64,000 nucleotides of DNA, taken from NCBI RefSeq assembly GCF_001007875.1, contig NZ_CP011412.1, positions 1,550,001 through 1,614,000 of the forward strand, read 5' to 3'. The notes under the pieces are model-generated. The model searched no databases. It was not told the DNA's origin and saw only the letters and a program-made list of their open reading frames with translations. Numbering within the stretch: position 1 is the stretch's first letter; each line of letters starts with the position of its first letter. Of the stretch, positions 45,064 through 54,174 are shown one piece after another. The DNA is from Sedimenticola thiotaurini (GTDB lineage Bacteria > Pseudomonadota > Gammaproteobacteria > Chromatiales > Chromatiaceae). A program made the position numbers and the translations under genes.

Positions 45064-45372
45064 TCAGCGGGAGGCCCCCGCCCCCATCACCAATACAAAC
45101 TTGAATGCCTCGTGCCGACTGACCCGTGCAACCCTGTTTGCCGGGGCGTTACAGATGAATCCCGGCGTACAGTGCGGTTTTCTGGCCACCCGGCTGCTCC
45201 CGGCTGCAACGGTCTCTTGCAACTGCATTTTGATGGCAGCTGATTCACTGTCGGTTGGATTGGCCTGATAATGCTGTGTCGTACCCAACGCAGTGGTTGA
45301 TGCGGTTGCCAGCAGGAAAAGGCCCAGCAACATTTTGGAACCCGTGTGTTCAGAACTGTATGATCTGCCCAT
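45064..45372 (-). CDS. Small exported protein, function unknown
   Basis: A 102-residue frame with GAGGTG seven bases before its ATG and a hydrophobic segment (KMLLGLFLLATASTTALG) typical of a signal peptide. The mature part is short and basic with one Cys pair in HCTPGFICNAP. No family is recognised. The ribosome site and signal peptide favour a real gene, but it sits in a gene-poor stretch and no paralogue or partner is seen. The 249 bases from 44815 to 45063 have no other candidate gene. Confidence 0.5.
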   Translation of the reverse strand: MGRSYSSEHTGSKMLLGLFLLATASTTALGTTQHYQANPTDSESAAIKMQLQETVAAGSSRVARKPHCTPGFICNAPANRVARVSRHEAFKFVLVMGAGASR

Positions 45373-45844
45373 GTTGACACCTCTCTACTTTTCTGCCCGG
45401 AATTCGCCCTCTGGAAGCAAGTCTGGTCCTGTCATCCGCAGTAAACAAGGGCAGGAAGGGGTTTCTGCCTGATTTATTGTCAAAGCGGTATGTCAATCCC
45501 ACAACCGCTATCGACAACCTCCCAAACAACCCGGAACAGGCTCGCATTGTGAAGGGCGACTGGTTCTCAGTAGCCGCTTGACCCGACCAGACCGGATCAG
45601 CGCAACCAGCCAAAAATGCCGCCAAGATGGTCTCTCGGAGCGGGATTCAGGTAACACCTGCTTGAGCAGCCGGTTCAGACCGTCCTGTTGCCAGAACCGG
45701 GCGGGGGGGGGGAGAGTCGCAAATGGCAACGACCGGGTTCGCCGGTTCTGCGCCATGGAGTTTGGTTGAATGGGGTGGGACGGGCGGGAGAGCGGGGCCG
45801 GACCGCTGCTTGTTCAACAGGTTCAGAAGGTCAGTTGAACGGGA
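45373..45844. other. Gene-poor stretch
   Basis: About 470 bases without a supportable gene. Several short frames exist on both strands, but none has a ribosome site or family features. A run of ten G lies near 45703-45712. No promoter or repeat was recognised. Confidence 0.5.
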
Positions 45845-46219
45845 CTATTTGGAACCATGCAGCATGACCACCAGATCCGCTTCACTTCGGCTCAGGCCCA
45901 GCTCTTCCACCAGTGCACTGGCGGTGGCCCCCTGCTGAACCATCTGAATCGCTTCGCCATAGGGGCGATCCTGCTGGGTTGATTCCATGGACTCCTGTCG
46001 GTGGGCCAGATCTCGCCCACTGCGCTCCAGATTACTGACCCGCTGATCCACTCCCACCGCACCGGAACAGAGTGCATTGAGGTTTTCTGTCAGGGAGTGA
46101 ACCCGCGCCTGCAGATCCTGCAGCTGTTGATTGGCTTCCCTTAATCGGAGACCGACAAAAGACAGCGCGACGATGGCACCCAGAGCCAGGATCAGGGAAA
46201 GAAGCGTGAGGATTTCCAT
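45845..46219 (-). CDS. DUF2802 family protein at the end of the chemotaxis cluster
   Basis: A 124-residue protein with one N-terminal membrane helix (LLSLILALGAIVALSFVGL), a coiled-coil stretch and the C-terminal DUF2802 helix-turn (PYGEAIQMVQQGATAS, ALVEELGLSRSEADLVV). It often ends the che-mot-parA-cheW cluster of polar flagellates. A helix-turn-helix-like end could bind DNA or protein; function is unknown. Starts six bases after a 57-residue gene. Confidence 0.85.
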   Translation of the reverse strand: MEILTLLSLILALGAIVALSFVGLRLREANQQLQDLQARVHSLTENLNALCSGAVGVDQRVSNLERSGRDLAHRQESMESTQQDRPYGEAIQMVQQGATASALVEELGLSRSEADLVVMLHGSK

Positions 46220-46225
46220 AGTCAG

Positions 46226-46399
46226 TCAAGCATAGTCGTCGATCTGCGGATGTCTATCGCCCTCATCAGGGAGTGGCTCCTGAACCGGCTTTTTATCTTT
46301 TTTCCCTTTCGGGTCGGCCTCGGGACGCTTGCGTCGGGACTCATCACGCCGCACAGGCCAGGATGGCTTGATCGGGGTTGGCTGGCTGATTTCCGACAT
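46226..46399 (-). CDS. 57-residue charged protein between cheW and DUF2802 genes
   Basis: A short frame of 58 codons with GGAGGTG five bases before its ATG. The product (starts MSEISQPTPIKPSWPVRR) is rich in Lys, Arg, Asp, Glu and Pro, with GKKDKKPVQEPLPDEGDR in the middle, and has no hydrophobic part. The strong ribosome site, close packing with cheW (27 bp) and DUF2802 (6 bp) and a protein-like composition support a real gene. No known family is assigned. A frame on the same strand in another phase (46222-46419) is a shadow. Confidence 0.7.
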   Translation of the reverse strand: MSEISQPTPIKPSWPVRRDESRRKRPEADPKGKKDKKPVQEPLPDEGDRHPQIDDYA

Positions 46400-46426
46400 G
46401 ATTCACCTCCGGGTACCATCTTCCAT

Positions 46427-46909
46427 TCAGAACATTCCGACCTGATCCCACTCCTCTTCGCTCAACAACTTGTTCAGATCGACAACTATGAGCAGATTGT
46501 TTTCACGGGTGGCCACACCCTGGATAAACTTGGAGCTGTCCTCATTCCCCACATTCGGCGCAGAGTCGATCTCCGACCCCAGCAGCTCCACCACTTCCGC
46601 AACGCTGTCCACCAGGATACCCACCACCTGATCTTCCGATTCAATAATGACGATTCGACTCGCCTCATCAATATCACCGGGAGGCAGTCCGAACCGACTA
46701 CGGGTATCAATCACCGTAACCACATTGCCGCGCAGATTGATAATACCGAGAACATAAGGCGGCGCACCAGGTACCGGAGCGATCTCCGTGACCCGCAATA
46801 CCTCCTGTACGTGCATCACATTGATGCCGTAGGTTTCATCCTCAAGGCGAAATGTAACCAGTTGATAAACCGGATCATTTACTGAACCTTCGGCAATGCG
46901 AGTAGTCAT
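46427..46909 (-). CDS. cheW: Chemotaxis adaptor CheW
   Basis: A 160-residue CheW that links receptors to CheA. Family segments: FRLEDETYGINVMHVQEVL at the start, VPGAPPYVLGIINLRGNVV, and the SRIVIIESEDQVVGILVDSV block. Located after the CheW-domain protein and ParA gene, as in Pseudomonas-type clusters. Confidence 0.94.
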   Translation of the reverse strand: MTTRIAEGSVNDPVYQLVTFRLEDETYGINVMHVQEVLRVTEIAPVPGAPPYVLGIINLRGNVVTVIDTRSRFGLPPGDIDEASRIVIIESEDQVVGILVDSVAEVVELLGSEIDSAPNVGNEDSSKFIQGVATRENNLLIVVDLNKLLSEEEWDQVGMF

Positions 46910-46980
46910 GACTGCACCTCTGCTTCAATCAATTATATGTCATTTTCCAGGACATCCCGGGTACGCCCGGCTCCAGGATT

Positions 46981-47703
46981 CTAACGCTGTTCCACCATCT
47001 TCAGCAGCTCGTCAACATTCAGCAGCACACTCAACTGCTCAATGATCGTTCCAGCCATCCAGCCACGGGAGCCGTTTTTCCTGCTCCAACGCACGTCCTG
47101 TTTTTCCAGGGTCAACGGGCTTAACAGACTATCGCACGCCAGTCCCCAACGGCCATCACCGATGATCAGTATATGGCTACCGTTAGGTCGATCTGCCGAA
47201 GCCTTCTCCAACCGCCCCGGCATGATCAGCTGGGCGGTATCGATGACCACTACGCGCTTCTCCCGATGGATAAAAACTCCCATGGACCAGTCAGGCTGTC
47301 CCGGCATCCGCATCAGATCCTGCTGCCACTCGGCTATACTGCAAAGCGATACCAACGGGACCACCAGATTCATGCCACGCACCTTGAAAGGCAGACACTG
47401 GAACCGTGACATCCCCCAGGGGGGGATAATCTCCCCTGCTTCAACCGGCCCCTGTTCGGGCTCTTCCAATGGTGTATCGACCGCCTGGGGAATTTCTACA
47501 GCGGTCGACTGCCGGGGGGAATCGAGGGTCTGCACGCCCTGGCGGATCTCCACAACCGGTGCCAACCGGGGTTTTTCCGGTGCCGTTACCGGGGGCGGCT
47601 CGTGGTACTCCTCCACTTCGCTGAGCAGGGCGGCCAGGTAGCTGTCCACGGCCTGCTCCGGCGCATGCAGCACCGGCCTGGAGTTGTCGGAGTTGCTGCT
47701 CAT
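46981..47703 (-). CDS. CheW-domain protein of the ParA-linked chemotaxis locus
   Basis: A 240-residue protein with an acidic, Pro-rich N-terminal region (about 1-95) and a C-terminal CheW-like domain (FQCLPFKVRGMNLVVPLVSL, then HREKRVVVIDTAQLIM). Proteins of this type, encoded next to ParA and CheW in polar flagellates, are thought to recruit chemotaxis arrays to the cell pole. It overlaps the ParA gene by four bases. The CheW domain shows a partial match only, so signalling competence is uncertain. Confidence 0.85.
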   Translation of the reverse strand: MSSNSDNSRPVLHAPEQAVDSYLAALLSEVEEYHEPPPVTAPEKPRLAPVVEIRQGVQTLDSPRQSTAVEIPQAVDTPLEEPEQGPVEAGEIIPPWGMSRFQCLPFKVRGMNLVVPLVSLCSIAEWQQDLMRMPGQPDWSMGVFIHREKRVVVIDTAQLIMPGRLEKASADRPNGSHILIIGDGRWGLACDSLLSPLTLEKQDVRWSRKNGSRGWMAGTIIEQLSVLLNVDELLKMVEQR

Positions 47704-48500
47704 CGCGCTACTCCGGAAGCGGGCATCGGCCTGGGCTCACTCATCAGCAGTTCGAGCAGTGAGGAGTAGGCCTCCACACCCCGGCCACGCGGGTCCGCCA
47801 CCGGTGGCGGTAAACCCACTTTGCTTGCCTCCCGGAACCGGGTATCTACCGGAATCACACCGTTCCAGATATGCTCCCCATAGGTGTCCCTGAGTACCCG
47901 CAGGCTATCCACTGAAGCCCGGGTGCGACGATCAAACATGGTGGGGACTATGGTGTAGGGAAGTGGCAATGAACGCGCCTTAAGCACCATATCCAGGGTG
48001 TGCAGCATCCGCTCCAGCCCCTTCAGGGCAAGAAATTCAGTCTGCACCGGGATAATCAGCCGTTCACAGGCGGCCAGTGCATTTACCATGAGTACACCCA
48101 GCATGGGCGGACAGTCGATCATGACATAGTCGAACCGTCCGGCGAGCGACTCAAAGGCCCGCTTCAACACCAATCCCATGCCGTCCATCCGCCCGGCCTG
48201 CCGCTCCAAAGTGGCCAGGGCCACCGACGCTGGCAACAGCTCCAATCCTTCGGTACCGGTCTTGTACAGCAGTGTCGCCGGATCGATGGTGGTTTTCCCG
48301 GCTGCCGCCTGGAACAGACTGTAGGCACTCTCTTCAATGGCATCCGGATCATATCGGAAGTAGCTGGTAAGCGAACCGTGCGGATCAATATCCACCAACA
48401 GCGTACGAAACCCCCACAATGAGAGCAGCCCCCCCAGGGTAACCGCCGTGGTGGTTTTGCCCACCCCCCCCTTCTGATTGGCGATGGTCCATACTTTCAC
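47700..48500 (-). CDS. ParA-family ATPase positioning the chemotaxis system
   Basis: A 266-residue ParA/Soj-like ATPase. Walker A is QKGGVGKTTTAVTLGGLL with the deviant Lys, and Walker A' is VMIDCPPMLGVL. It overlaps motD by four bases and the CheW-domain gene by four, so the set is one operon. In polar flagellates this ATPase (ParC) places chemotaxis arrays at cell poles. Not a plasmid partition gene: there is no parB or parS-like site beside it. Confidence 0.92.
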   Translation of the reverse strand: MKVWTIANQKGGVGKTTTAVTLGGLLSLWGFRTLLVDIDPHGSLTSYFRYDPDAIEESAYSLFQAAAGKTTIDPATLLYKTGTEGLELLPASVALATLERQAGRMDGMGLVLKRAFESLAGRFDYVMIDCPPMLGVLMVNALAACERLIIPVQTEFLALKGLERMLHTLDMVLKARSLPLPYTIVPTMFDRRTRASVDSLRVLRDTYGEHIWNGVIPVDTRFREASKVGLPPPVADPRGRGVEAYSSLLELLMSEPRPMPASGVAR

Positions 48501-49321
48501 TCGCCACCCCCGCTATCCAGAGCCTCTTCGCTATCATAGGCGGCATCGGGGACCTGCTGCGACATGATAAACAGGTTCACCCGGCGGTTTCTCCTTCTAC
48601 CCTCTGGGGTATCGTTGCTGGCCAGCGGACGGAACTCACCATAACCGATTGCGGCCATCCGTTCCGATGCCACACCCAACTTGGCGAAATAGTGGACCAC
48701 ACTGGCAGCACGGGCAGCGGAAAGCTCCCAGTTGGAGGGGAAGCTGATGGTACTGATTGGCACATTATCGGTGTGACCTTCCACATTGATCATGTTACTG
48801 AGTGGCTTGACGATCAACACCACTTTGCGCAACGCTTTCAGGGCCTCTCTGGAGAGTCGGGCGCTGCCGCTGGCAAACAGCATGCTGCTCTTCATCTCCA
48901 CACCGATGCCCCGTTGTGTGCGGGTTACCTTGACCAGCCCCTGGTCCACGTAGTCCAGCAGTGCCTGCGACAGTTCATCTTCCACCGCTTCCAGGGGGCG
49001 ATAACGGATCTGGGTTGAGCCGCTCACTTCCTCTGTGGGTATGCTGCTGGGCTGAATCGGTTGCGGCAGGAACGGTGCGCCAACCTGTGGTTCAAGACTC
49101 CGCAACTCCTCCCCGACCTGAATCGGATCATCGGTGCGAATCGGGGGGGCGACAAAGGCTTCGATCAGGGTATTCGACAATACCCGGTACTTACCATCAT
49201 TGACTGATGAGATGGAGTACATGACGACAAAGAAGGCAAACAGGAGCGTGATAAAGTCGGCATAGGAGACCAACCATCGCTCATGGTTCTCCGGCTCTTC
49301 CTGTCGTCGTCTGCGGGCCAT
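48497..49321 (-). CDS. motD: Flagellar stator protein MotD (MotB type)
   Basis: A 274-residue stator subunit with one N-terminal membrane helix (YADFITLLFAFFVVMYSIS, containing the Asp essential for proton flow in MotB) and a C-terminal OmpA-like peptidoglycan-binding domain (EGHTDNVPI, NWELSAARAASVVHYF). It forms the second stator with MotC. It starts immediately at the end of motC. Confidence 0.93.
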   Translation of the reverse strand: MARRRRQEEPENHERWLVSYADFITLLFAFFVVMYSISSVNDGKYRVLSNTLIEAFVAPPIRTDDPIQVGEELRSLEPQVGAPFLPQPIQPSSIPTEEVSGSTQIRYRPLEAVEDELSQALLDYVDQGLVKVTRTQRGIGVEMKSSMLFASGSARLSREALKALRKVVLIVKPLSNMINVEGHTDNVPISTISFPSNWELSAARAASVVHYFAKLGVASERMAAIGYGEFRPLASNDTPEGRRRNRRVNLFIMSQQVPDAAYDSEEALDSGGGE

Positions 49322-50061
49322 CAGATAATATATCCCTGCAACTTCGATTCGATATTGCGCGGATTCTCCCCTTCGGCGATGGAGACAATACCTTCCACCA
49401 CCATCTCCCGGAAGTGGGTCCTGGCCAGCGCCAGTGTCTTCAGCTTACTGCCGAACGGGATCAGAAACAGGTTGGCCAATCCGACACCATAGATCGTTGC
49501 CACGAACGCTGCGGCAATCCCGCTGCCGAGTTTGCTGGGGTCTGCCAGGTTCTGCATCACATGAATCAGACCCAGTACTGCGCCGATTATACCGATGGTG
49601 GGTGAGAACCCTCCCATACTTTCAAATACCCGTGCAGCCTGGAGATCATGGTGCTCACGGGTCTCGATCTCCACCTCCAGGATGTTCCGGATCACTTCCG
49701 GTTCACTGCCGTCTACCAGTAACTGCATACCCTTGCGAATGAACAGGTCGGGCTCCTTCTCGGCAATATCCTCCAGCCCGAGCAAACCCTCTTTCCGGGC
49801 CACATTGCTCCAGTCGACCAGCTTCTTGATGGTTTTATCCAGGCGTTGTTTCGGGGGTATAAAGACCGCTCCGGCGGAGCGCAGCGCATGCAGGAAAATC
49901 GGCATCGGTGTCTGCAGCATAATGGCGCCGATTGTGCCGCCAAATACGATAACCAGTGCCGGCCCATTGGCCAGCGCACTCGCCTCGCCCCCCTCCAGGG
50001 CATTTCCCCCGAGGATGGCGCCAAATGCGACGATAATGCCTATTATACTGAGATAATCCAC
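49321..50061 (-). CDS. motC: Flagellar stator protein MotC (MotA type)
   Basis: A 246-residue MotA-like membrane protein with four predicted helices, an N-terminal pair (DYLSIIGIIVAFGAILGG and ALVIVFGGTIGAIML) and a C-terminal pair containing GFSPTIGIIGAVLGLIHVM and the Pro-rich loop between helices. It forms the proton channel with MotD. It lies directly after cheB. Confidence 0.93.
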   Translation of the reverse strand: MDYLSIIGIIVAFGAILGGNALEGGEASALANGPALVIVFGGTIGAIMLQTPMPIFLHALRSAGAVFIPPKQRLDKTIKKLVDWSNVARKEGLLGLEDIAEKEPDLFIRKGMQLLVDGSEPEVIRNILEVEIETREHHDLQAARVFESMGGFSPTIGIIGAVLGLIHVMQNLADPSKLGSGIAAAFVATIYGVGLANLFLIPFGSKLKTLALARTHFREMVVEGIVSIAEGENPRNIESKLQGYII

Positions 50062-50062
50062 A

Positions 50063-51121
50063 CTACACCGCCTTGATCAGGCTGGGCCCGATATCCGCCA
50101 GATCGAGCACCCGATCAGACAGCCCCGCCTTCTCCACCGATTGGGGCATGCCATATACAACACAACTCTCTTCGCTCTGCGACCAGACTGTCGAGCCACC
50201 CTCCTTGAGGGCCCGCGCCGCCTGTTTCCCATCAGCCCCCATGCCGGTCAGGATGATGGCCAACACATCACTCGGCATCAGCCGCGCCGCAGAGCCGAAG
50301 CTCACATCGACACAGGGACGATAAGTCTGATCCGCACTGCTCTCCTTGATTCGGATCACGCTATCCTCACCGCGTCGCTCCAGAATCATCTGTTTTCCGC
50401 CCGGAGCCAGATAGGCGTGGCCGGGACGCAACCGATCCCCGTCCGCCGCCTCCTTGACAGCCACCGCACTCTGGGTGTTGAGCCGTTCAGCATAAGCCGG
50501 CGTAAAGCTGGCCGGCATATGCACCACTATCAGGATCGGCAACGGAAAATTGGCCGGCAGCGCGGACAGCAGGGTCTGTACCGCCACCGGGCCACCGGTG
50601 GAAGCACCGATCGCCACCAGTTTGTAACCACCCCGGTGGACCGGGGCTGCGACAGCGGGGCGGACTGGCGGCTTAGTGGCCGGCTGAGGCCGCAGTAGCG
50701 TCCCCAGGCGCCGGTTCACCCCACGGGAGCCGATCGCGAGCACACGCCGGGCCAGCAACTTCGATGCCTCCTGGCCATTACTCCGGTCAAACTGCTTGGG
50801 CAGAAAGTCCACCGCCCCCGCGTCCAGTGCGTCGAGTGTCGCCTTGGCACCTTCATGGGTCAGCGACGAGAACATCAGGATCGGTATCGGGTTCTCCGCC
50901 ACAATACGCCGCACCGCACTGATGCCGTCCAGTACCGGCATCTCCACATCCATGGTGATCACATCGGGCTTGAGCCGTCGGGCCTCGATAATGGCGCTCT
51001 GGCCGTCACCGGCAAACCCCACCACCTCGATCATCGGCACATCGCCCAGCATCGAGGCAATTCTTCTGCGAAAGAAGGCGGAGTCGTCCACCACCAGCAC
51101 ACGAACCCTGGAGGCAACCAT
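50063..51121 (-). CDS. cheB: Chemotaxis methylesterase CheB
   Basis: A 352-residue response regulator with methylesterase/amidase activity. Receiver: VVDDSAFFRRR and the phospho-Asp in DVITMDVEMPVLDG. Effector domain with the catalytic Ser in AIGASTGGPVAV, His in VVHMPASFTPAYAERL and Asp in TGMGADGKQAA. A Pro-rich linker joins them. It removes methyl groups from receptors for adaptation. Overlap with motC is minimal. Confidence 0.96.
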   Translation of the reverse strand: MVASRVRVLVVDDSAFFRRRIASMLGDVPMIEVVGFAGDGQSAIIEARRLKPDVITMDVEMPVLDGISAVRRIVAENPIPILMFSSLTHEGAKATLDALDAGAVDFLPKQFDRSNGQEASKLLARRVLAIGSRGVNRRLGTLLRPQPATKPPVRPAVAAPVHRGGYKLVAIGASTGGPVAVQTLLSALPANFPLPILIVVHMPASFTPAYAERLNTQSAVAVKEAADGDRLRPGHAYLAPGGKQMILERRGEDSVIRIKESSADQTYRPCVDVSFGSAARLMPSDVLAIILTGMGADGKQAARALKEGGSTVWSQSEESCVVYGMPQSVEKAGLSDRVLDLADIGPSLIKAV

Positions 51122-51179
51122 TTAACCGTTATCCTCCATGTTGTGAGCGGCAAACTGCCCCGGGTTACGATAGTTGTGT

Positions 51180-53414
51180 TCAGCGACGAGCATATTTCCT
51201 CAGTAATCCTGGAATATCGAGAATGAGAGCGATATTGCCATCCCCGGTGATGGTAGCACCGGCCATGCCGTCCAATCCCTGCAGCAGCGCACCCAACGGC
51301 TTAATGACTACCTCCTCCTGTCCAATCAGGTGATCCACCACCAGACCGACCTGGGTATTCCCTACCGTGACCACCACCACATGACCGGTTGATTCCCGGT
51401 TATCCCGGTTGCTGTTGGGAACCAGCCACTGGTGCAGATAGAACAGCGGCAACGCCCGCTCCCGCACCATAATAGTCAATTGACCATCCACCACATTGGT
51501 CCGTTCCAGGTCGAGATTGAATATTTCCACCACGTTGGCCAGCGGCAGGGCAAACGGCTGGGTACCCAGCACCACCATCAGGGTCGGCAGGATTGCCAGT
51601 GTCAGCGGAAGTTTAATCGTAATCAGACTGCCCTTTCCGTACTCTGAATCGATCTCCACCTGGCCATTCATCTGGGCGATACGGGTCTTCACCACATCCA
51701 TGCCCACGCCACGCCCGGAAACATCGGATATTTCGGTCTTGGTTGAAAATCCGGCCGCAAAGATCAGGTTATAACACTCTTTCTCATCCAGCCGTGCCGC
51801 CGCCTCTTCATCCATCATGCCTTTCTCGACAGCCTTGCGCCGCAGCACATCGGGATCCATACCCTTACCGTCATCAGCAATGGTCAGCAGAATATGATCA
51901 CCAGCCTGCGCGGCGGAGAGCACCACTTTACCCACCCGTGGTTTACCGGCGGCTTCGCGCTCTTCCGGACTTTCGATACCGTGATCCACCGCGTTGCGCA
52001 CCAGGTGAACCATGGGATCCGACAACGCCTCCACCAGATTTTTATCCAGATCGGTCTCTTCACCGTGCAGTTCAAGGTCGATCTCTTTCTTGAGACTGCG
52101 AGCCAGATCCCTGACCACCCGGGGAAAGCGGCCGAAGACCTTCTTCACCGGCTGCATCCGGGTCTTCATCACGGAGTTTTGCAGGTCAGAGGTCACCACA
52201 TCCAGGTTGGCCACCGCCGTGGCCACCTCTTCATCCCCCAGCTTGGCCTTCAGGGTCTCCAACCGGTTGCGCACCAACACCAGCTCACCCACCATGTTCA
52301 TGATGTCATCAAGCCGGGCAGTGTCTACCCGAATAGTGGTCTCTGCCGGCGGCTGTTTGCGGGCGTGTGCTTGCGGGTCATCCGTTCGTTTAGGTGATTT
52401 TGACGCTTTGGCCGGCGCTGGCTGTTTGATTGCAGGCGCCGGTTTTGCGGCGCCTGACCCAGTCGCTTGTGCCGGCGCAGCTGCCGGTTTAGCCGAGGCC
52501 GGGGCCGACTCGCTGGCCGGAGTTGCCGCCGCTCCATTGATTGCGCCAAACTTGCCCTTGCCATGCAGCTCATCGAGCAGCGCCTCAAACTCATCTTCGG
52601 TGATTTCATCCGAACTGGCAGAGGCCGCAGCGGGGGTCTTTGGTGTGGCCTCGCCAGCGGCCTGTTGCTCGGCAGCGGGCACACCATTGAATTTCCCCTT
52701 GCCGTGTAACTGATCCAGCAGGGCCTCAAACTCTTCTTCCGTAATATCGTCACCGTCAGCCGCCTGTGGCGTTGCTGCCGATGTGGCCTCTTCCGATACC
52801 GGCACACCGCCATGTTTGCCGGTGCCGTGCAGCTGATCGAGCAGCTTTTCGAACTCCTCTTCAGTGATCTCATCACCACCGAGAGCAGGATCTGACTGGG
52901 GGGCATCCGCCCCCTCGGCCACCATCTCCTCGACGGTGACCGCCTGTTCCGGTTCCGGTTCCGCTTGCGGCGCCGGTGCCACGGCAGCCTGATCGACCTG
53001 TTGCGACGCCTCGACAGACTCGCCGGCCGGCACCGCCAGTTGATGCAGTGTCTCTATCAGCTGGGCATCCGCCTCGTCCGGCTCTTCACCGGACTGGACC
53101 AGGGCAAACATTTCGTTCACCACATCCAGCACCTGTAACACGGCGTCCATCAGTACCGGATCAACCTGCCGTTGTCCCTGACGCAATACGTTGAAGACAT
53201 CTTCCGCCCGGTGACACACCGTCACCAGGGGATCAATACCGAGGAATCCGGCACCACCCTTGATGGTATGAAAGCCGCGAAAGACTGCATTGAGCAGGTC
53301 ATAATCATCGGGACGATGTTCCAGATCCACCAACTGTTCATTCAGTTGCTCAAGTATCTCCCCGGCTTCAATCAGGAAGTCCTGAAGGATCTCGTCATCC
53401 ATATCAATGGCCAT
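51180..53414 (-). CDS. cheA: Chemotaxis histidine kinase CheA
   Basis: A 744-residue kinase. HPt domain at the N-terminus with the phospho-His in FHTIKGGAGFLG (His49); a long linker (about 130-360) with three copies of an ITEEEFEALLDQLHGKG motif; dimerisation domain; ATP-binding domain with HLVRNAVDHGIE and DDGKGMD; and a C-terminal CheW-like domain. It phosphorylates CheY and CheB. The repeated linker is more than a CheY-docking P2 domain usually shows, and no canonical P2 is visible. Confidence 0.96.
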   Translation of the reverse strand: MAIDMDDEILQDFLIEAGEILEQLNEQLVDLEHRPDDYDLLNAVFRGFHTIKGGAGFLGIDPLVTVCHRAEDVFNVLRQGQRQVDPVLMDAVLQVLDVVNEMFALVQSGEEPDEADAQLIETLHQLAVPAGESVEASQQVDQAAVAPAPQAEPEPEQAVTVEEMVAEGADAPQSDPALGGDEITEEEFEKLLDQLHGTGKHGGVPVSEEATSAATPQAADGDDITEEEFEALLDQLHGKGKFNGVPAAEQQAAGEATPKTPAAASASSDEITEDEFEALLDELHGKGKFGAINGAAATPASESAPASAKPAAAPAQATGSGAAKPAPAIKQPAPAKASKSPKRTDDPQAHARKQPPAETTIRVDTARLDDIMNMVGELVLVRNRLETLKAKLGDEEVATAVANLDVVTSDLQNSVMKTRMQPVKKVFGRFPRVVRDLARSLKKEIDLELHGEETDLDKNLVEALSDPMVHLVRNAVDHGIESPEEREAAGKPRVGKVVLSAAQAGDHILLTIADDGKGMDPDVLRRKAVEKGMMDEEAAARLDEKECYNLIFAAGFSTKTEISDVSGRGVGMDVVKTRIAQMNGQVEIDSEYGKGSLITIKLPLTLAILPTLMVVLGTQPFALPLANVVEIFNLDLERTNVVDGQLTIMVRERALPLFYLHQWLVPNSNRDNRESTGHVVVVTVGNTQVGLVVDHLIGQEEVVIKPLGALLQGLDGMAGATITGDGNIALILDIPGLLRKYARR
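52539..52874 (-). repeat. Three-copy protein repeat in the CheA linker
   Basis: Residues 181-204, 222-245 and 269-292 of CheA share ITEEEFEALLDQLHGKGKF with small changes. Copies lie 41 and 47 residues apart, joined by Ala/Thr/Pro-rich spacers. A docking motif for a partner such as CheY or CheB is inferred. Confidence 0.9.
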
Positions 53415-53426
53415 ACTTCCACACCT

Positions 53427-54140
53427 CTAAAAGCCCAAACTGGATAGCAGATCGTCCACGTCATCCTGCCCGTTGACCAGATCACCCTGATCAATTCCGG
53501 GAACGCTCGGCCCTTCCAGTTTATCTGCGTCTTTTTGTTTTTCTGGCAATTTGGAACCCGATATCCGGACCAGCTGCACCAGCTTGTCCTCCACATCGTG
53601 CACCAGGGTAATCACCTGCCGGATAATCTGGCCGGTCAGATCCTGAAAATCCTGTGCCATCAGCACATCGGTCATGTGGGCATGCAGCTGTTTCGATCGT
53701 TCACTGGTCAGATTCAGGAACTCGGCCAGTTCACGGCTCAACTCTCTGAAATCGTCCACCGAGAGTTCACGCTTGCGGAACCGCTCCCACTGTTCCGATA
53801 TTTCACTTGCCCTGCTGCCCAGTTCAGCAGCCAGGGGCAGGCTGGCTTCCACCGCACCCAGCGTGGTGTTGGCAGATTTCTCCGTCATGCTGATCACATA
53901 GGTGAGTCGCTCACTGGCATCCGGAATATCCACCTGGGCCATCTCGTTGATGCGTGGGTCCAGCAAAAATTCATTGATCGCTTCATGCAGTTCGCGGGTC
54001 AGACGACCCACTTCCAGAAACAGTTTGCTCTCAATGCCTTCGGTGAGCTGAGAGCTAACATGGATCGCCTCCGCTTCGTTCCCTGCTTCCAGGTGAGCCA
54101 CCAGTTGCTTGGCCAGCATCAGACGTTCGTCAATGTCCAT
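53427..54140 (-). CDS. cheZ: CheY phosphatase CheZ
   Basis: A 237-residue helical phosphatase with the catalytic segment LMAQDFQDLTGQIIRQVI (Gln and Asp acting on phospho-CheY). The C-terminus DVDDLLSSLGF is the amphipathic CheY-binding helix. GGAG precedes the ATG. Sits between cheY and cheA. Confidence 0.95.
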   Translation of the reverse strand: MDIDERLMLAKQLVAHLEAGNEAEAIHVSSQLTEGIESKLFLEVGRLTRELHEAINEFLLDPRINEMAQVDIPDASERLTYVISMTEKSANTTLGAVEASLPLAAELGSRASEISEQWERFRKRELSVDDFRELSRELAEFLNLTSERSKQLHAHMTDVLMAQDFQDLTGQIIRQVITLVHDVEDKLVQLVRISGSKLPEKQKDADKLEGPSVPGIDQGDLVNGQDDVDDLLSSLGF

Positions 54141-54174
54141 GTATTTCTCCAGACGGATTCGTCATGATTGCCGC

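Noticed and set aside
47700-48500. Plasmid partition locus
   Set aside because: The ParA gene is embedded in a chemotaxis operon with CheW-type partners; there is no parB or iteron nearby.
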